A stretch of 50,664 bases of DNA from Rhodothermaceae bacterium Tc-Br11_B2g6_7 (GTDB taxonomy: Bacteria; Bacteroidota; Rhodothermia; Rhodothermales; Salinibacteraceae), in contig LKNB01000015.1 in the NCBI GenBank assembly GCA_001564055.1, forward strand, positions 1 through 50,664. Reading direction: 5' to 3'. A program made the position numbers and the translations under genes. Under the pieces are notes generated by a model that saw nothing but the letters and a program-made list of their open reading frames with translations, was not told where the DNA came from and searched no databases. Within the stretch, counting starts at the first letter, position 1, and each line of letters begins with the position of its first letter. Below, in pieces: positions 1-7,370 of this stretch.

Positions 1-165
1 AGTACTTCCGATGGAAGGCGAACGTGGGGCAAACCGACGGGCAACAACCATCCAACCCTTTACCCAAAGCCGCTTAACTTTGAAGCCTGACAGAAGACGG
101 CTTTACACAAAAAAGCTGACTTGATCGACTGTGATCCGTCACCCATAGAGTAATGTGAGCACACT
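1..165. other. Window-edge sequence, reading frame undecided
   Basis: All three plus-strand frames are open from base 1, closing at 90, 125 and 75. The C-terminus of a gene lying upstream of the window may therefore be here, but I cannot say in which frame. An imperfect inverted repeat (AAGCCG near 66, CGGCTT near 110) followed by an A-rich stretch could be a weak hairpin. I saw no convincing promoter for the gene at 166. Confidence 0.25.
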
Positions 166-744
166 ATGCCTGTAACTGTATCTATGTATCGGCTTTCTTT
201 GGAGCCGGCAGTCGACATCCTTGCTAAGCGTACACATGTCGTAGAATATGAGATCGACGAGAGGTGGCGGGATCAATTCAAGCCGTTCTGGTGGTTGCCG
301 CTAAAGGAGGACGTGTCCGACGAAGTCCCTCGGCAGATAAACTTAGGTCAGGATGTATCGCTGGCCCTGAGCATATTAACAGGGGAGATCCGGCATTCCC
401 GAGATTTGGATTACTATGCTGAAGCGAGTATTCCGTCCAACCCTCTCTGGTGGTCCATATACGGATCAAGGCGTGTTGGATGGAGGGATTCCAATTTTCC
501 TCCTTGCTTCTACACGTTGCCCACAGACTACCCTGCAGTTGATGCCGCACTTGCAGAAGTATCGCAGGAGGAGATGATTCAAAATAGTAAAGCGCACTTC
601 AAGGTAAATTCCGCGTTCTACAAATCTGCAGACCGGATTTCTCTGATGCAAGACGGATATGTGAAGGTCTTACGATCGGTGTTGCGAAGGTTCTATCAGG
701 CTGCAGCTACGCAGGGTGATGTAGTAATTAATCGCATGGCATGA
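166..744 (+). CDS. Hypothetical protein, unrecognised, 192 aa
   Basis: I do not recognise the family. The protein is soluble-looking, with no signal peptide or membrane segment and a central stretch rich in Trp, Pro and Tyr (residues about 34-125). A second Met at residue 7 is an alternative start; no Shine-Dalgarno site is visible before either. It lies about 75 bases after the latest possible end of an upstream gene, so it may be the second gene of a pair. The size, the lack of recognisable motifs and the accessory neighbourhood would suit an immunity-type or orphan protein, but that is only inference. Codon use is less GC-biased than in the arginine operon. Confidence 0.6.
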   Translation: MPVTVSMYRLSLEPAVDILAKRTHVVEYEIDERWRDQFKPFWWLPLKEDVSDEVPRQINLGQDVSLALSILTGEIRHSRDLDYYAEASIPSNPLWWSIYGSRRVGWRDSNFPPCFYTLPTDYPAVDAALAEVSQEEMIQNSKAHFKVNSAFYKSADRISLMQDGYVKVLRSVLRRFYQAAATQGDVVINRMA

Positions 745-860
745 AATAATACTTTTTCCTCGGCGCAGTGCCACTCCCCCGCGTTCCGTCTGTCCTGTGT
801 GGTAACGCACCTCCCCAACTGGGATGCATGACGTCTCAGCTATGGAGGTCCCGCGCCCGC

Positions 861-1301
861 TCACTCAAGATTCTCCAGGTCCGCCAGATCCTGATGCCGA
901 CCAGTCGCACGCTTGTTCGCGCGCAGTCCCTCCAGCCCAATGAACGATAGGTGTACGCCTTCTACGTCCAGCGCCTCGCGCTCATCGTAGCACTCCTCAA
1001 ATACTACGCCCGTCAAACTCGTCAGCAGATCGATTCGTAGGGGCGGATATCCCAGTTGGATGATCTGCTCCGGCTCCAGGAAGTCCGTTTCCTCCAACCC
1101 CACCGAGCCGAAGCCGAAATCCTCCAGCGCTTGCAGAAGGCGCCGGACGTTCTCCGAGGTGCGCTCAATCCACACATCCAAGTCCTTCGTGTATCGCGGA
1201 TGCCCATGAAAGGCAACGGCGTAGCCTCCAACAATGAGGTAGCGCACCTCATGTGCGTTTAAGCACGCGGCAAACTCTCTGAAGTCGGGAGCGATGGTCA
1301 T
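861..1301 (-). CDS. Nucleotidyltransferase (MNT/AbiEii/DUF6036-like)
   Basis: A protein of 146 aa. Near the N-terminus it shows the minimal nucleotidyltransferase signature: a GGYAVAFHG segment followed by RYTKDLDVW, giving the GG helix and the D-x-D metal-binding pair. Family members transfer nucleotides to proteins, RNA or antibiotics, often as the toxin or modifier of a toxin-antitoxin-like pair. The start at 1301 is chosen because family members begin with a short acidic DFREF-type segment just before the NTase core; a longer in-frame extension to 1418 has no support. Its start overlaps the end of the 66-aa gene upstream on the same strand by 53 bases, so translation is probably coupled. 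The substrate is unknown. Confidence 0.8.
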   Translation of the reverse strand: MTIAPDFREFAACLNAHEVRYLIVGGYAVAFHGHPRYTKDLDVWIERTSENVRRLLQALEDFGFGSVGLEETDFLEPEQIIQLGYPPLRIDLLTSLTGVVFEECYDEREALDVEGVHLSFIGLEGLRANKRATGRHQDLADLENLE

Positions 1302-1449
1302 GCTCGGAAAACTCCTCAGGCCAGTCGTGGTATTCGCGCCGGATAGACGTGAGCGTGCGAAGTCGCTCCTCAGGCGAGCGCGAGCGCCAGTAGTCGGCAT
1401 CGTTCCCCGCGTTCTCAAAGCTCACTTTCTTGACGGCCTGTTTGTTCAT
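1249..1449 (-). CDS. Small partner protein upstream of the nucleotidyltransferase
   Basis: A 66-aa protein with a YWRSRSPEERL core (residues about 20-30) and a Leu-Gln-Arg-Val basic tail. From memory, this arrangement recurs in many genomes directly upstream of DUF6036-type nucleotidyltransferases. The gene overlaps the nucleotidyltransferase start by 53 bases in another frame. The size, basic tail and invariant pairing suggest a partner or antitoxin role, but no function can be read from the sequence. Confidence 0.65.
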   Translation of the reverse strand: MNKQAVKKVSFENAGNDADYWRSRSPEERLRTLTSIRREYHDWPEEFSEHDHRSRLQRVCRVLKRT

Positions 1450-2084
1450 TGGACGCGTTTGGCGGCTTTACGGAGGTCAAGATACTCATGCAAGCGTACA
1501 GAATTAGAACGAATGAAGGCATTCACAGTTGCTACATCTCGGCTACGGTTTGCGTAGGCACAGCGTAGTCGACGCAGCATGTTGCGTCGACTACGGGGGA
1601 TGGGTTGGGTACTGCCATACCCAGGCCTCGTCGGGCCCAGGTCATCAGGTGGCACCGACTGGTCGGCGCTACTGTCACGGCTTTGACGTCGGGTGTTGCT
1701 ACGCATAGCACTTTACACGCCACAGCGCTATCCTCCTCGTTCCGTCCGTCCCGCGCTGCGGCATCAGTGGTGCTGTTCCCGCGTGCCCTCCGTCTCGGGG
1801 GGCACGCGCAGGCTGGACCGTCTCGCTCCACGGTCGCGGCTCGATGCTAACGTTGCGTTGCGCGCCAGGATGAGATGTAATCGCCAATAGCTGTTTAAAC
1901 AAGTTATAGTTCATCGTTTCTTAATGTAAGGGTGTTGCATGTGAGCATTTGGGGGGGGGTGTTGTTAGCGTGGCTTTCCACTGCACAGGGGGTTAGAATG
2001 TAAGCGCTCAAGGGCGCGCCGTGTCCCCTGCGTGCAGGAGTGTGGAGTAGCCACCGCTACTACCCACGTGCCTCATCGCCTGCA
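1450..2084. other. Intergenic stretch with a long hairpin and a G9 run
   Basis: I find no convincing gene in these 635 bases; the open frames present have random-looking translations. Two items stand out and are listed separately: a perfect 12-bp inverted repeat at 1565-1594 and a run of nine G at 1951-1959, which lies about 125 bases upstream of the lipoprotein start. A PmeI-type palindrome (GTTTAAAC) is near 1890. The right part becomes AT-richer towards the lipoprotein gene and probably holds its promoter. Confidence 0.5.
1565..1594. repeat. Perfect 12-bp inverted repeat with 6-base loop
   Basis: The left arm GTAGTCGACGCA (1565-1576) and right arm TGCGTCGACTAC (1583-1594) are exact reverse complements around the loop GCATGT. 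There is no T-run on either side, so it is not a typical terminator. It could be an operator, a REP-like element or the processing hairpin of a small RNA. Confidence 0.7.
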
Positions 2085-2867
2085 ATGACTGCCCACTCTA
2101 CACCTAATGTACGATTTTTACGTCACGTCCTGCTGCCGGTCGTGGTTGGTCTGTTGGCCGCTGTCCTCTTTGTAGCGTGTGAGGCGCTGCCTACGGATCC
2201 AAGTCTGAACTCCATCACGCCCAACGCTGATCTTACAGAAAACAAATCACTTGGCACTAATGGTGTGGCTGGACTCTCTACCCATAGTATGTCGGGCGAG
2301 CCTTTTTATTGCGTACTAAGCCTACGCGCCGGCGAGCGTGAAACAACCTTCGGATATCGCTACGTAATGCTCGCCCTTCCCGACCACGTTATCGAACACG
2401 CCGCGGGCAATACTCAGACATTTACCTACGGTGTTCGAGATGAACGTGGGCAGGTTTTGAGACAGGCCATATGCCTCCTGCCCGCCGGCGAGGAGGCACA
2501 ATTGCTGGTAGCAGAATCCTTTCGACCAGGTGCGTCGGATCTGATTTCGACCGGACCCAGGAGCACTGAAGGCGGCCCACAGTTATTGATGGATTACTTC
2601 TGCTGGTGGATCGAGGACTATGACGGTCAGGGGGCAATGTTGTGGTGCGAACCTATAGATGAGAACGCGATTGATGATGGCGGCGGTGGTGGCGGAGATG
2701 ACTGGTGGGACTGGCCCGAATGGCCTGGAGACGACGGCGATGATACACCACCTTGGGGAGACGATCCGTTGGACGGAGGGCCCGGGGACGGGGAAGACAA
2801 TGACGAGGACAATGATGAAGAGTGTGAGCCCGAGGAAGTATTGCCTCCCCCCGGAAGGCGGCGATGA
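2085..2867 (+). pseudogene. N-terminal part of a frameshifted acidic lipoprotein
   Basis: Starting at Met 2085, a hydrophobic signal segment ends in LFVAC, a lipobox-like site, so the product should be a lipoprotein. A roughly 150-residue globular part follows, then a very acidic low-complexity tail rich in Gly, Asp, Trp and Pro. The frame closes 15 bases after a C6 run at 2847-2852. In the +1 frame the same style of acidic Cys/Trp/Pro/Asp-rich sequence continues without a break into the domain ending at 3639. I therefore read 2085-3639 as one gene interrupted by a one-base shift. It may be phase variation, programmed frameshifting or a base-call error. An upstream Met at 2040 adds 15 residues ahead of the signal and is less likely. 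Confidence 0.65.
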
Positions 2868-3639
2868 GCCCTGCGACTTCGACTGCTGGGAGCCGCCGGA
2901 CGACGATGACGACCCCTTCAACCCGCCGGGCTTCATGTCCGTGCAGTCGTGGCAGACAACCAGCAGCGGGATGGCGGTGGCGGTGTACCAGCCGGCCAGC
3001 GCGGAGTGCCAGGAAGATGGAGATGACCCTCCTCCCTGTGACGAAACGGATTTTGGTGACCCGGAACTACAACAGATTATAGAGGCGTTGGCTGAACAGG
3101 GATATTTTCAACAGCTTCTCGATGATTCTGACCCCTACAACGACACTCAGATGGAGCGGAAAGAACAGGGCGGATGGGTTGTTCAGGAGTCAGATGGGAG
3201 TCTGAGTTTGATACGCTACCATCACGTGGAGGGTGCTGACATCGAATACACACCGACAGGTATTCGGGGGGTCAAAGCTTCTCACATGCCAGAAAATGCA
3301 GTGGCCATGATCCACACGCATCCATTCGGAAAAGGAGAAGCCCTTACGGCCGTTGAGCTAGTGGAGCAGCACGGAGAAGAGGAGTTTTTGGAGGATCATG
3401 ATGTTGAGGTGATAGCTGACAACTTTGTGGGTCCTAATTTAAGATCCGTTGCTGAACCTTCAGAAAATGATTTTATTCAGGCTGGTAGGTACCCTGATTT
3501 AAAGCATATTATTTTAGGTAAGGATCATATAATAACCTACGAAGCAGAATTAGATTCAGATGAAGACGGAAACGATGTATCAATGAATGAGGAATTCGAG
3601 GGTCACGGAATTTGCGGAGTTGCACAAGCAGACGAATAG
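2848..3639 (+). CDS. C-terminal JAMM/MPN metalloprotease-like domain of the frameshifted lipoprotein
   Basis: This frame continues the acidic linker and then gives a globular domain with a JAMM-type zinc set: Glu at codon 3163 (RKEQGGW), the H-x-H-P motif at 3313-3324 (IHTHPF) and S-x-x-D at 3460-3471 (SENDF). JAMM proteins are isopeptidases or proteases; secreted bacterial relatives occur in polymorphic toxins and in DUF4329/RadC-like proteins. If joined to the lipobox half upstream, the enzyme would sit on the cell envelope. An internal ATG at 2935 could start a shorter protein, but without a signal peptide. Two secreted paralogues follow at 3676 and 4453 and may be its partners. The JAMM call rests on motif spacing only. 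Confidence 0.6.
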   Translation, partial: PPEGGDEPCDFDCWEPPDDDDDPFNPPGFMSVQSWQTTSSGMAVAVYQPASAECQEDGDDPPPCDETDFGDPELQQIIEALAEQGYFQQLLDDSDPYNDTQMERKEQGGWVVQESDGSLSLIRYHHVEGADIEYTPTGIRGVKASHMPENAVAMIHTHPFGKGEALTAVELVEQHGEEEFLEDHDVEVIADNFVGPNLRSVAEPSENDFIQAGRYPDLKHIILGKDHIITYEAELDSDEDGNDVSMNEEFEGHGICGVAQADE

Positions 3640-3675
3640 ATTTAAATCGCTTAACTAATTTGGGTTTACTTCATC

Positions 3676-4104
3676 ATGAAAAACTTTTTTGTATACTGCC
3701 TAATCGCGTTTCTTACTTTCTTATCCTCGGATATCGTGTTTGCGCAAAAAGTAGACCGTTGCGGTATAGAGTCGGAGCAAGCAGAAGCGCGGGCAGAGAG
3801 CTACCTCACCGACGAAAGATTCAGCAGTTTGCTAGAGCTTGACGGTATTGATCCGCCTCCAGTCGAGTCACTTCGTGTGATGACGCACGTAGAGGACCCG
3901 GAAGCGTGTGCTGAAATCGCGTTTAGAAAAGAGGAGGTAGAACGCGAGTCATTCTTTTATGTCGCCGGCGATTATTATTTTCAAATCGTTCTGCTACGGC
4001 CACGCAATGAATGGGTCGACCGCGACGGTATATTAGATGCTCCACGCGGTCTTTTTATCGTCTACGATAGCGAATTTGAGGGCATTGCAATGTACTTGCA
4101 TTAG
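3676..4104 (+). CDS. Secreted 142-aa protein, paralogue A
   Basis: A clear signal peptide (about 24 residues, ending DIVFAQ) is followed by a small acidic domain with two Cys (DRCGIE and PEACAEIA) that could form a disulfide. The C-terminal half carries AGDYYF, then LRPRNEW and DAPRG, all shared with the protein at 4453. Both are exactly 142 aa, so they are recent or constrained duplicates. The gene begins 36 bases after the JAMM-lipoprotein. I do not recognise the family. An exported partner, inhibitor or immunity protein of the JAMM lipoprotein is one possibility, by position only. Confidence 0.75.
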   Translation: MKNFFVYCLIAFLTFLSSDIVFAQKVDRCGIESEQAEARAESYLTDERFSSLLELDGIDPPPVESLRVMTHVEDPEACAEIAFRKEEVERESFFYVAGDYYFQIVLLRPRNEWVDRDGILDAPRGLFIVYDSEFEGIAMYLH

Positions 4105-4452
4105 ACGACCACGCTTTTGGTCACTCTCCTATGCTATGCGCCGCCCCTCGATCGTCTTGCGGTGGAAGCAGGTAGCCATCGCATTCGATACAAGGCATGC
4201 GTAGGCCACGAGATGCTTCGCATGATGTGTGGAGGGCATGTGTGGCGCCACACCCTTCGGCTTCAACTTCACGAAACCTCACACGCAGATCGTGCTGCGT
4301 GCGCGCTCCTACGTAGAGCAGAGGAGTGGAGAAGGGTTTCATCTATAGCCGCAGGTCCAATGAAGGCAACCTACAACCACGACGCACGAAACATGCAAAT
4401 AGCACAGGTGCGAAGTGCAGGCCTCTGCAATACATAAACAAGCATCGAAACC
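4105..4452. other. Intergenic stretch between the two secreted paralogues
   Basis: I find no supported gene in these 348 bases. A perfect 14-bp palindrome GTGTGGCGCCACAC lies at 4240-4253 and may be an operator or weak hairpin. The base composition is mixed, and no T-run terminator follows the first paralogue. Confidence 0.5.
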
Positions 4453-4881
4453 ATGTCTCGTGCCTTCTTGATGCTCTGGTTTGTGCTGTCATTTCATTTA
4501 TTCGTGGACGCGGTACACGCGCAGTGCCCCGAGGAAAACCCGCGAGGCCTACGGATTGTAGAGAATTTCCTCACGGAAGATTTCTACGCAGATCGTCGCG
4601 AAGAGCACAGTATTTCCGCCTCGGTGGATTCCATTCGCTCGCTAAATGAGGAGCAGGACCTTGAAGCCTGTAGTCACTTTTCAAGTATGTTAGATCCTGG
4701 TGACGACGAATTTAGATATCGGAAATTCCACTATTACAAAGCAGGTGACTATTATTTCGTGCTTAACCTCGTCCGCCCAAGGGAGGAATGGCCTGACCCT
4801 GAAGAATTATTTGCCGCCCCAAGAGAAACTGGGCATGTATTCGACCAGGATTTAGAATCGGTGCTTGTGTTCTTTTTATAG
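4453..4881 (+). CDS. Secreted 142-aa protein, paralogue B
   Basis: A signal peptide (ending DAVHAQ) is followed by a domain homologous to that at 3676. Shared features are a Cys just after the cleavage site, LEAC in the middle, AGDYYF, VRPREEW and AAPRE, the same total length and the same order of motifs. It is separated from its paralogue by 348 non-coding bases, so it probably has its own promoter. Function is unknown; see paralogue A for the partner hypothesis. Confidence 0.75.
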   Translation: MSRAFLMLWFVLSFHLFVDAVHAQCPEENPRGLRIVENFLTEDFYADRREEHSISASVDSIRSLNEEQDLEACSHFSSMLDPGDDEFRYRKFHYYKAGDYYFVLNLVRPREEWPDPEELFAAPRETGHVFDQDLESVLVFFL

Positions 4882-5280
4882 TGATCTTGCGTTGAGGAGT
4901 CCTGAAGGCGGTTAGTTCTCCGTCTGCGTTGGGATGGGAGCAGGAGGGGACCTTGCGTCGCACATGTGTCGATCCGTGGCGCGGGGAGCTCGGTTGCAAG
5001 CGACGTGAGGGATTTTCTCGCGCCGATGCGCTGCGTCGCCCTTCGTCTTCGGATCGCGGGGCGATCCTGCGCTCAGGACGCCGTATCAGCGGATGGCCCT
5101 CCGTCCATGGTTACGGAGAACAGTGCAGGAGGGGGGCAGATGTTTAGCATCGCCCCGTGCATTTTGTGAGGGTAGCCACGCCTCCGCCCATGCAGCAAGT
5201 GCTGCACATGCGCTTCCACGCCGCGCAAGGTAGCACTAATGAGCCTGCCATTTTTCGCTGCCAGACACCCATCCATCGAA

Positions 5281-5306
5281 GTCATCCTCGCGAAAGCGAG
5301 GATCCA
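5281..5306 (+). repeat. REP-like hairpin, GTCATCCTCG...CGAGGATCCA family
   Basis: A perfect 8-bp stem (ATCCTCGC with GCGAGGAT) closes on a GAAA tetraloop. The outer bases GTCATCC and GGATCCA are shared with copies at 5416-5442 (inverted) and 16610-16677. This is the widespread GTCATCC...GGATC type of dispersed palindromic repeat. Confidence 0.75.
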
Positions 5307-5415
5307 TCAGGTGGTGCCACGGGGCAGCGTTGTAGCCTATTATCCCCACGATGAAGCGTGGCAGGTAACCCTCTACGCAAGGCTTCGACGCCCGTGCTCT
5401 GTGCAAACCTGGGTA

Positions 5416-5442
5416 TGGATCCTCGATCAGGTCGAGGATGAC
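5416..5442 (-). repeat. REP-like hairpin, inverted copy
   Basis: TGGATCCTCGA, a five-base loop, then TCGAGGATGAC: the reverse orientation of the repeat at 5281-5306. The pair forms an inverted set about 110 bases apart between a plus-strand gene and a minus-strand gene that converge here. Confidence 0.75.
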
Positions 5443-5545
5443 GGGTTGTGGAGCGCGCCGGTGCTGTCAAATGCAGTGCCGGTTGGCTTGGTCGGAAATG
5501 GTAGCGCCCAGGCACACGCAGAACCGCGCCCCGCCCATTCGGCAG

Positions 5546-6358
5546 CTACATCCGCCGGTAGAGCCGAAGTGCCCGGTCGATGGGCTGCAACGGTATATCA
5601 TCCGGCGGCTCGGGGTCGCGCTTTCCGAGGACCAGCACGCCGCCCGGGAGCAGCCGGTCGGTGAGGTAGCCGAGGCACCGCTGCCGCACGTCAGCGTCGA
5701 AGTACATGAGCACGTACCGGCAGCAGATGAGATGAAACGGCTCCATCGGGGGCGGGGTGCGCACGTCGTGGAGGGCCAACTGCACGGGAGCGCGGTGGCG
5801 GCGCTTCAGGCTGTACACGAGCCCCTCGGGCCCCGCAACGCGGTCGAACGCGAGCTTCTCCAGGGGCGCTGGAAGCTCCTTTAGCGAGCCGCCTTCGTAC
5901 ACGGCGGTGGTCGCGCGCTTCAGCATGTGTGCCTGCGCGTCGGTGGCCAGGATGCGCAGGCGGTGATGCTTCTGACGGGGGAGGAGGGCTTCGTGCCACA
6001 GGATAGATAGGGTGTAGGCTTCCTCCCCTGACGCCGCACCTGCACTCCAGCCGCGCAGCGTGCCGTGTGCCCGGTCCATCATTCGGGGAAGCTCATGGGC
6101 CCGGAGACGATCGAACACAGGCGCGTCGCGGTAAAAGCGGGAGATGGTGATGCGGCAGCAGGCATCGACTTCGACCCATTCGCCCGGGTGCTTTCGCAGA
6201 TAGTCGCGGTAGGCGTCAAACGAGCGAAGGTCGAGGGCAGTCAAGCGCTCGATAAGACAACGGCACACCTGTTGCTGTACGGGGCGAAACCCGGTCCAGC
6301 GCTTATTCAGGCGCGGCAGGGCCCATTGCAAGAAGGTGGTACATGCCTCAGATGCCAT
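5546..6358 (-). CDS. CheR-type protein-glutamate methyltransferase, stand-alone
   Basis: It has SAM-dependent methyltransferase features of the CheR family: ISRFYRD near residue 75 (the TxFFRD motif), the SAM loop WSAGAASGEEAYTL, and CCRYVLMYFD for the catalytic core. CheR methylates glutamates of chemoreceptors. No chemotaxis genes are nearby, and the start (FLQWALPRL) is that of a stand-alone subfamily often found without receptors, so the true substrate is open. The start at 6358 has GAGGT 8 bases upstream; an alternative Met at 6382 adds 8 residues. It is divergent from 6427, with a 68-base shared promoter gap. Confidence 0.8.
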   Translation of the reverse strand: MASEACTTFLQWALPRLNKRWTGFRPVQQQVCRCLIERLTALDLRSFDAYRDYLRKHPGEWVEVDACCRITISRFYRDAPVFDRLRAHELPRMMDRAHGTLRGWSAGAASGEEAYTLSILWHEALLPRQKHHRLRILATDAQAHMLKRATTAVYEGGSLKELPAPLEKLAFDRVAGPEGLVYSLKRRHRAPVQLALHDVRTPPPMEPFHLICCRYVLMYFDADVRQRCLGYLTDRLLPGGVLVLGKRDPEPPDDIPLQPIDRALRLYRRM

Positions 6359-6426
6359 GCGGTGGACCTCGCGACGGGTCATTCGTACAAGAAAGCAGAC
6401 ATTACACGCCAGCAGCGGGAGAAGAC

Positions 6427-7065
6427 ATGCGAAAACTGTTTGTGTTGCTACTACTGATCGGGGGCCTTGGCTGGCTGGGCTATAGCTACGTCTACCAGCC
6501 CTACGCCGCTCCGTTTGTCGAGGTCACTGAAACGTGGAGTGCGTTGAACGAGCGCGTCGAAGACCAGTCGGCCTTCGAACCGCCGCCGGACAGCGTTCTG
6601 ACGGAGGAGCAGATCGCCCGCTACCAGCAGGTGCAGCAGGAGCTACGGACGGAGGTGCGCGGCGTCTGGGGGGAGACGTGGTCGGCGCTGCGAGGTGCTG
6701 CGCAGCAGGTGCAGTCAGGCGAGACGCGCCTCGGCAGCGCGGAACTGGCCGCGGTCGCCCGGCAGGCGCGGGACGGCCTCGTGCAGGTGAAGCAGGCCCA
6801 GGTGGCTGCCCTCAACCGGCAGGGCTTTTCGGTGGAGGAGTACGCCTGGGTGCAGCGCGAGATGTACCGGTCGGTGGGGATGTCGCTCCCCGACGGCGGG
6901 ATTACCGACCTGCTGCGGCAGTTTACCGGCGGCGGTGCACAAACGCCGACCGAGATCGCCGAAGACGTGGATCCCGACGAGGTGCCTTCCGCCAACCGCG
7001 AACGCGTGCAGCGCCATGCTGAATGGCTGAAGGAGCACGCCGACCTGGCGTTTCTCGGGTTGTAG
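6427..7065 (+). CDS. Membrane-anchored hypothetical protein, 212 aa
   Basis: One N-terminal hydrophobic helix (residues about 4-24) acts as a membrane anchor or uncleaved signal, followed by a mainly helical, Gln/Glu/Ala-rich domain outside the cytoplasm. The start at 6427 is preceded by GGAGAAG, a fair ribosome-binding site; an in-frame extension to 6343 would place 28 non-hydrophobic residues before the anchor and is rejected. No family is recognised. It is divergent from the CheR-type gene, so co-regulation is possible. Confidence 0.7.
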   Translation: MRKLFVLLLLIGGLGWLGYSYVYQPYAAPFVEVTETWSALNERVEDQSAFEPPPDSVLTEEQIARYQQVQQELRTEVRGVWGETWSALRGAAQQVQSGETRLGSAELAAVARQARDGLVQVKQAQVAALNRQGFSVEEYAWVQREMYRSVGMSLPDGGITDLLRQFTGGGAQTPTEIAEDVDPDEVPSANRERVQRHAEWLKEHADLAFLGL

Positions 7066-7135
7066 GGTGGTGATGCGCTATCCCCCACGCCTTCGGCGCC
7101 GGATGAACCTCCAGCGAAGTTTTTTTGGCGATTGC

Positions 7136-7164
7136 TTGACACTCTCCTGAACGATTGATACCAT
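7136..7164 (+). promoter_or_regulatory. Candidate promoter of the arginine operon
   Basis: TTGACA (7136-7141), a 17-base spacer and TACCAT (7159-7164) match a housekeeping sigma promoter well. The expected transcription start, 6-9 bases on, falls at or next to the ATG at 7173, so the leader peptide would be translated from a nearly leaderless transcript. Confidence 0.6.
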
Positions 7165-7172
7165 AGGTGTTC

Positions 7173-7298
7173 ATGACGCAGATTTCCCTCCATACCGCCC
7201 CGTCCAGCCGACGTCTCCGACGTCGACGTACGCCTGCACGTACCGAATGGACTGGCCCCATGGAGATCTGCCGCCACTGTTCACACCCCCCGAGGTAA
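7173..7298 (+). CDS. argL: Arginine-rich leader peptide of the arginine operon
   Basis: A 41-codon reading frame lies between the promoter and argG. Codons 13-19 (7209-7229) read Arg-Arg-Leu-Arg-Arg-Arg-Arg; nine of 41 residues are Arg. It stops at 7296-7298, 40 bases before a terminator hairpin. This is the layout of ribosome-mediated attenuation: when charged Arg-tRNA is scarce, the ribosome stalls on the Arg run and the downstream RNA folds so as to avoid termination. A weak hairpin (GAGGT 7292-7296 with ACCTC 7303-7307) overlaps the stop. The symbol is descriptive. No other leader-peptide function is suggested. Confidence 0.65.
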   Translation: MTQISLHTAPSSRRLRRRRTPARTEWTGPMEICRHCSHPPR

Positions 7299-7337
7299 CC
7301 TAACCTCCGAACAGTAGACATCGCAGTTTTTGCCGAC

Positions 7338-7370
7338 AGGCACTGGTTCATTCGAGCCGGTGCCTTTTTT
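7338..7370 (+). terminator. Intrinsic terminator (attenuator) before argG
   Basis: The left arm AGGCACTGG (7338-7346) pairs with CCGGTGCCT (7357-7365) through 9 pairs including one G-U, over a 10-base loop, and runs into six T (7365-7370). It lies 36 bases before argG and after the Arg-rich leader peptide. A competing pairing is possible between GAACAGT (7309-7315) and ACTGGTTC (7342-7349) with one bulge, which would block the left arm and act as an antiterminator. Confidence 0.75.

Larger units (their letters stand above)
4882..5545. other. Intergenic stretch with REP-like hairpins
   Basis: I find no gene in these 664 bases. The stretch contains two REP-like hairpins in opposite orientation (5281-5306 and 5416-5442, listed separately) and a short palindrome TGCAGCA-AG-TGCTGCA at 5191-5206. 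It sits at the border between the accessory region and the more conserved region to the right. Confidence 0.5.

Noticed and set aside
1446-1914. Several 60-100 codon open frames on both strands
   Set aside because: Arg/Pro/Ser-rich translations without any motif, overlapping one another on both strands; typical of GC-rich non-coding DNA.
2659-2847. Met-rich start of the JAMM-domain frame
   Set aside because: The codons before the C6 run are out-of-frame shadow of the acidic tail of the first half, with no protein-like composition; real sequence of this frame begins at the run.
5073-5285. 70-codon minus-strand frame in the REP-containing gap
   Set aside because: No recognisable motif, runs through a REP element and a palindrome; not supported as a gene.
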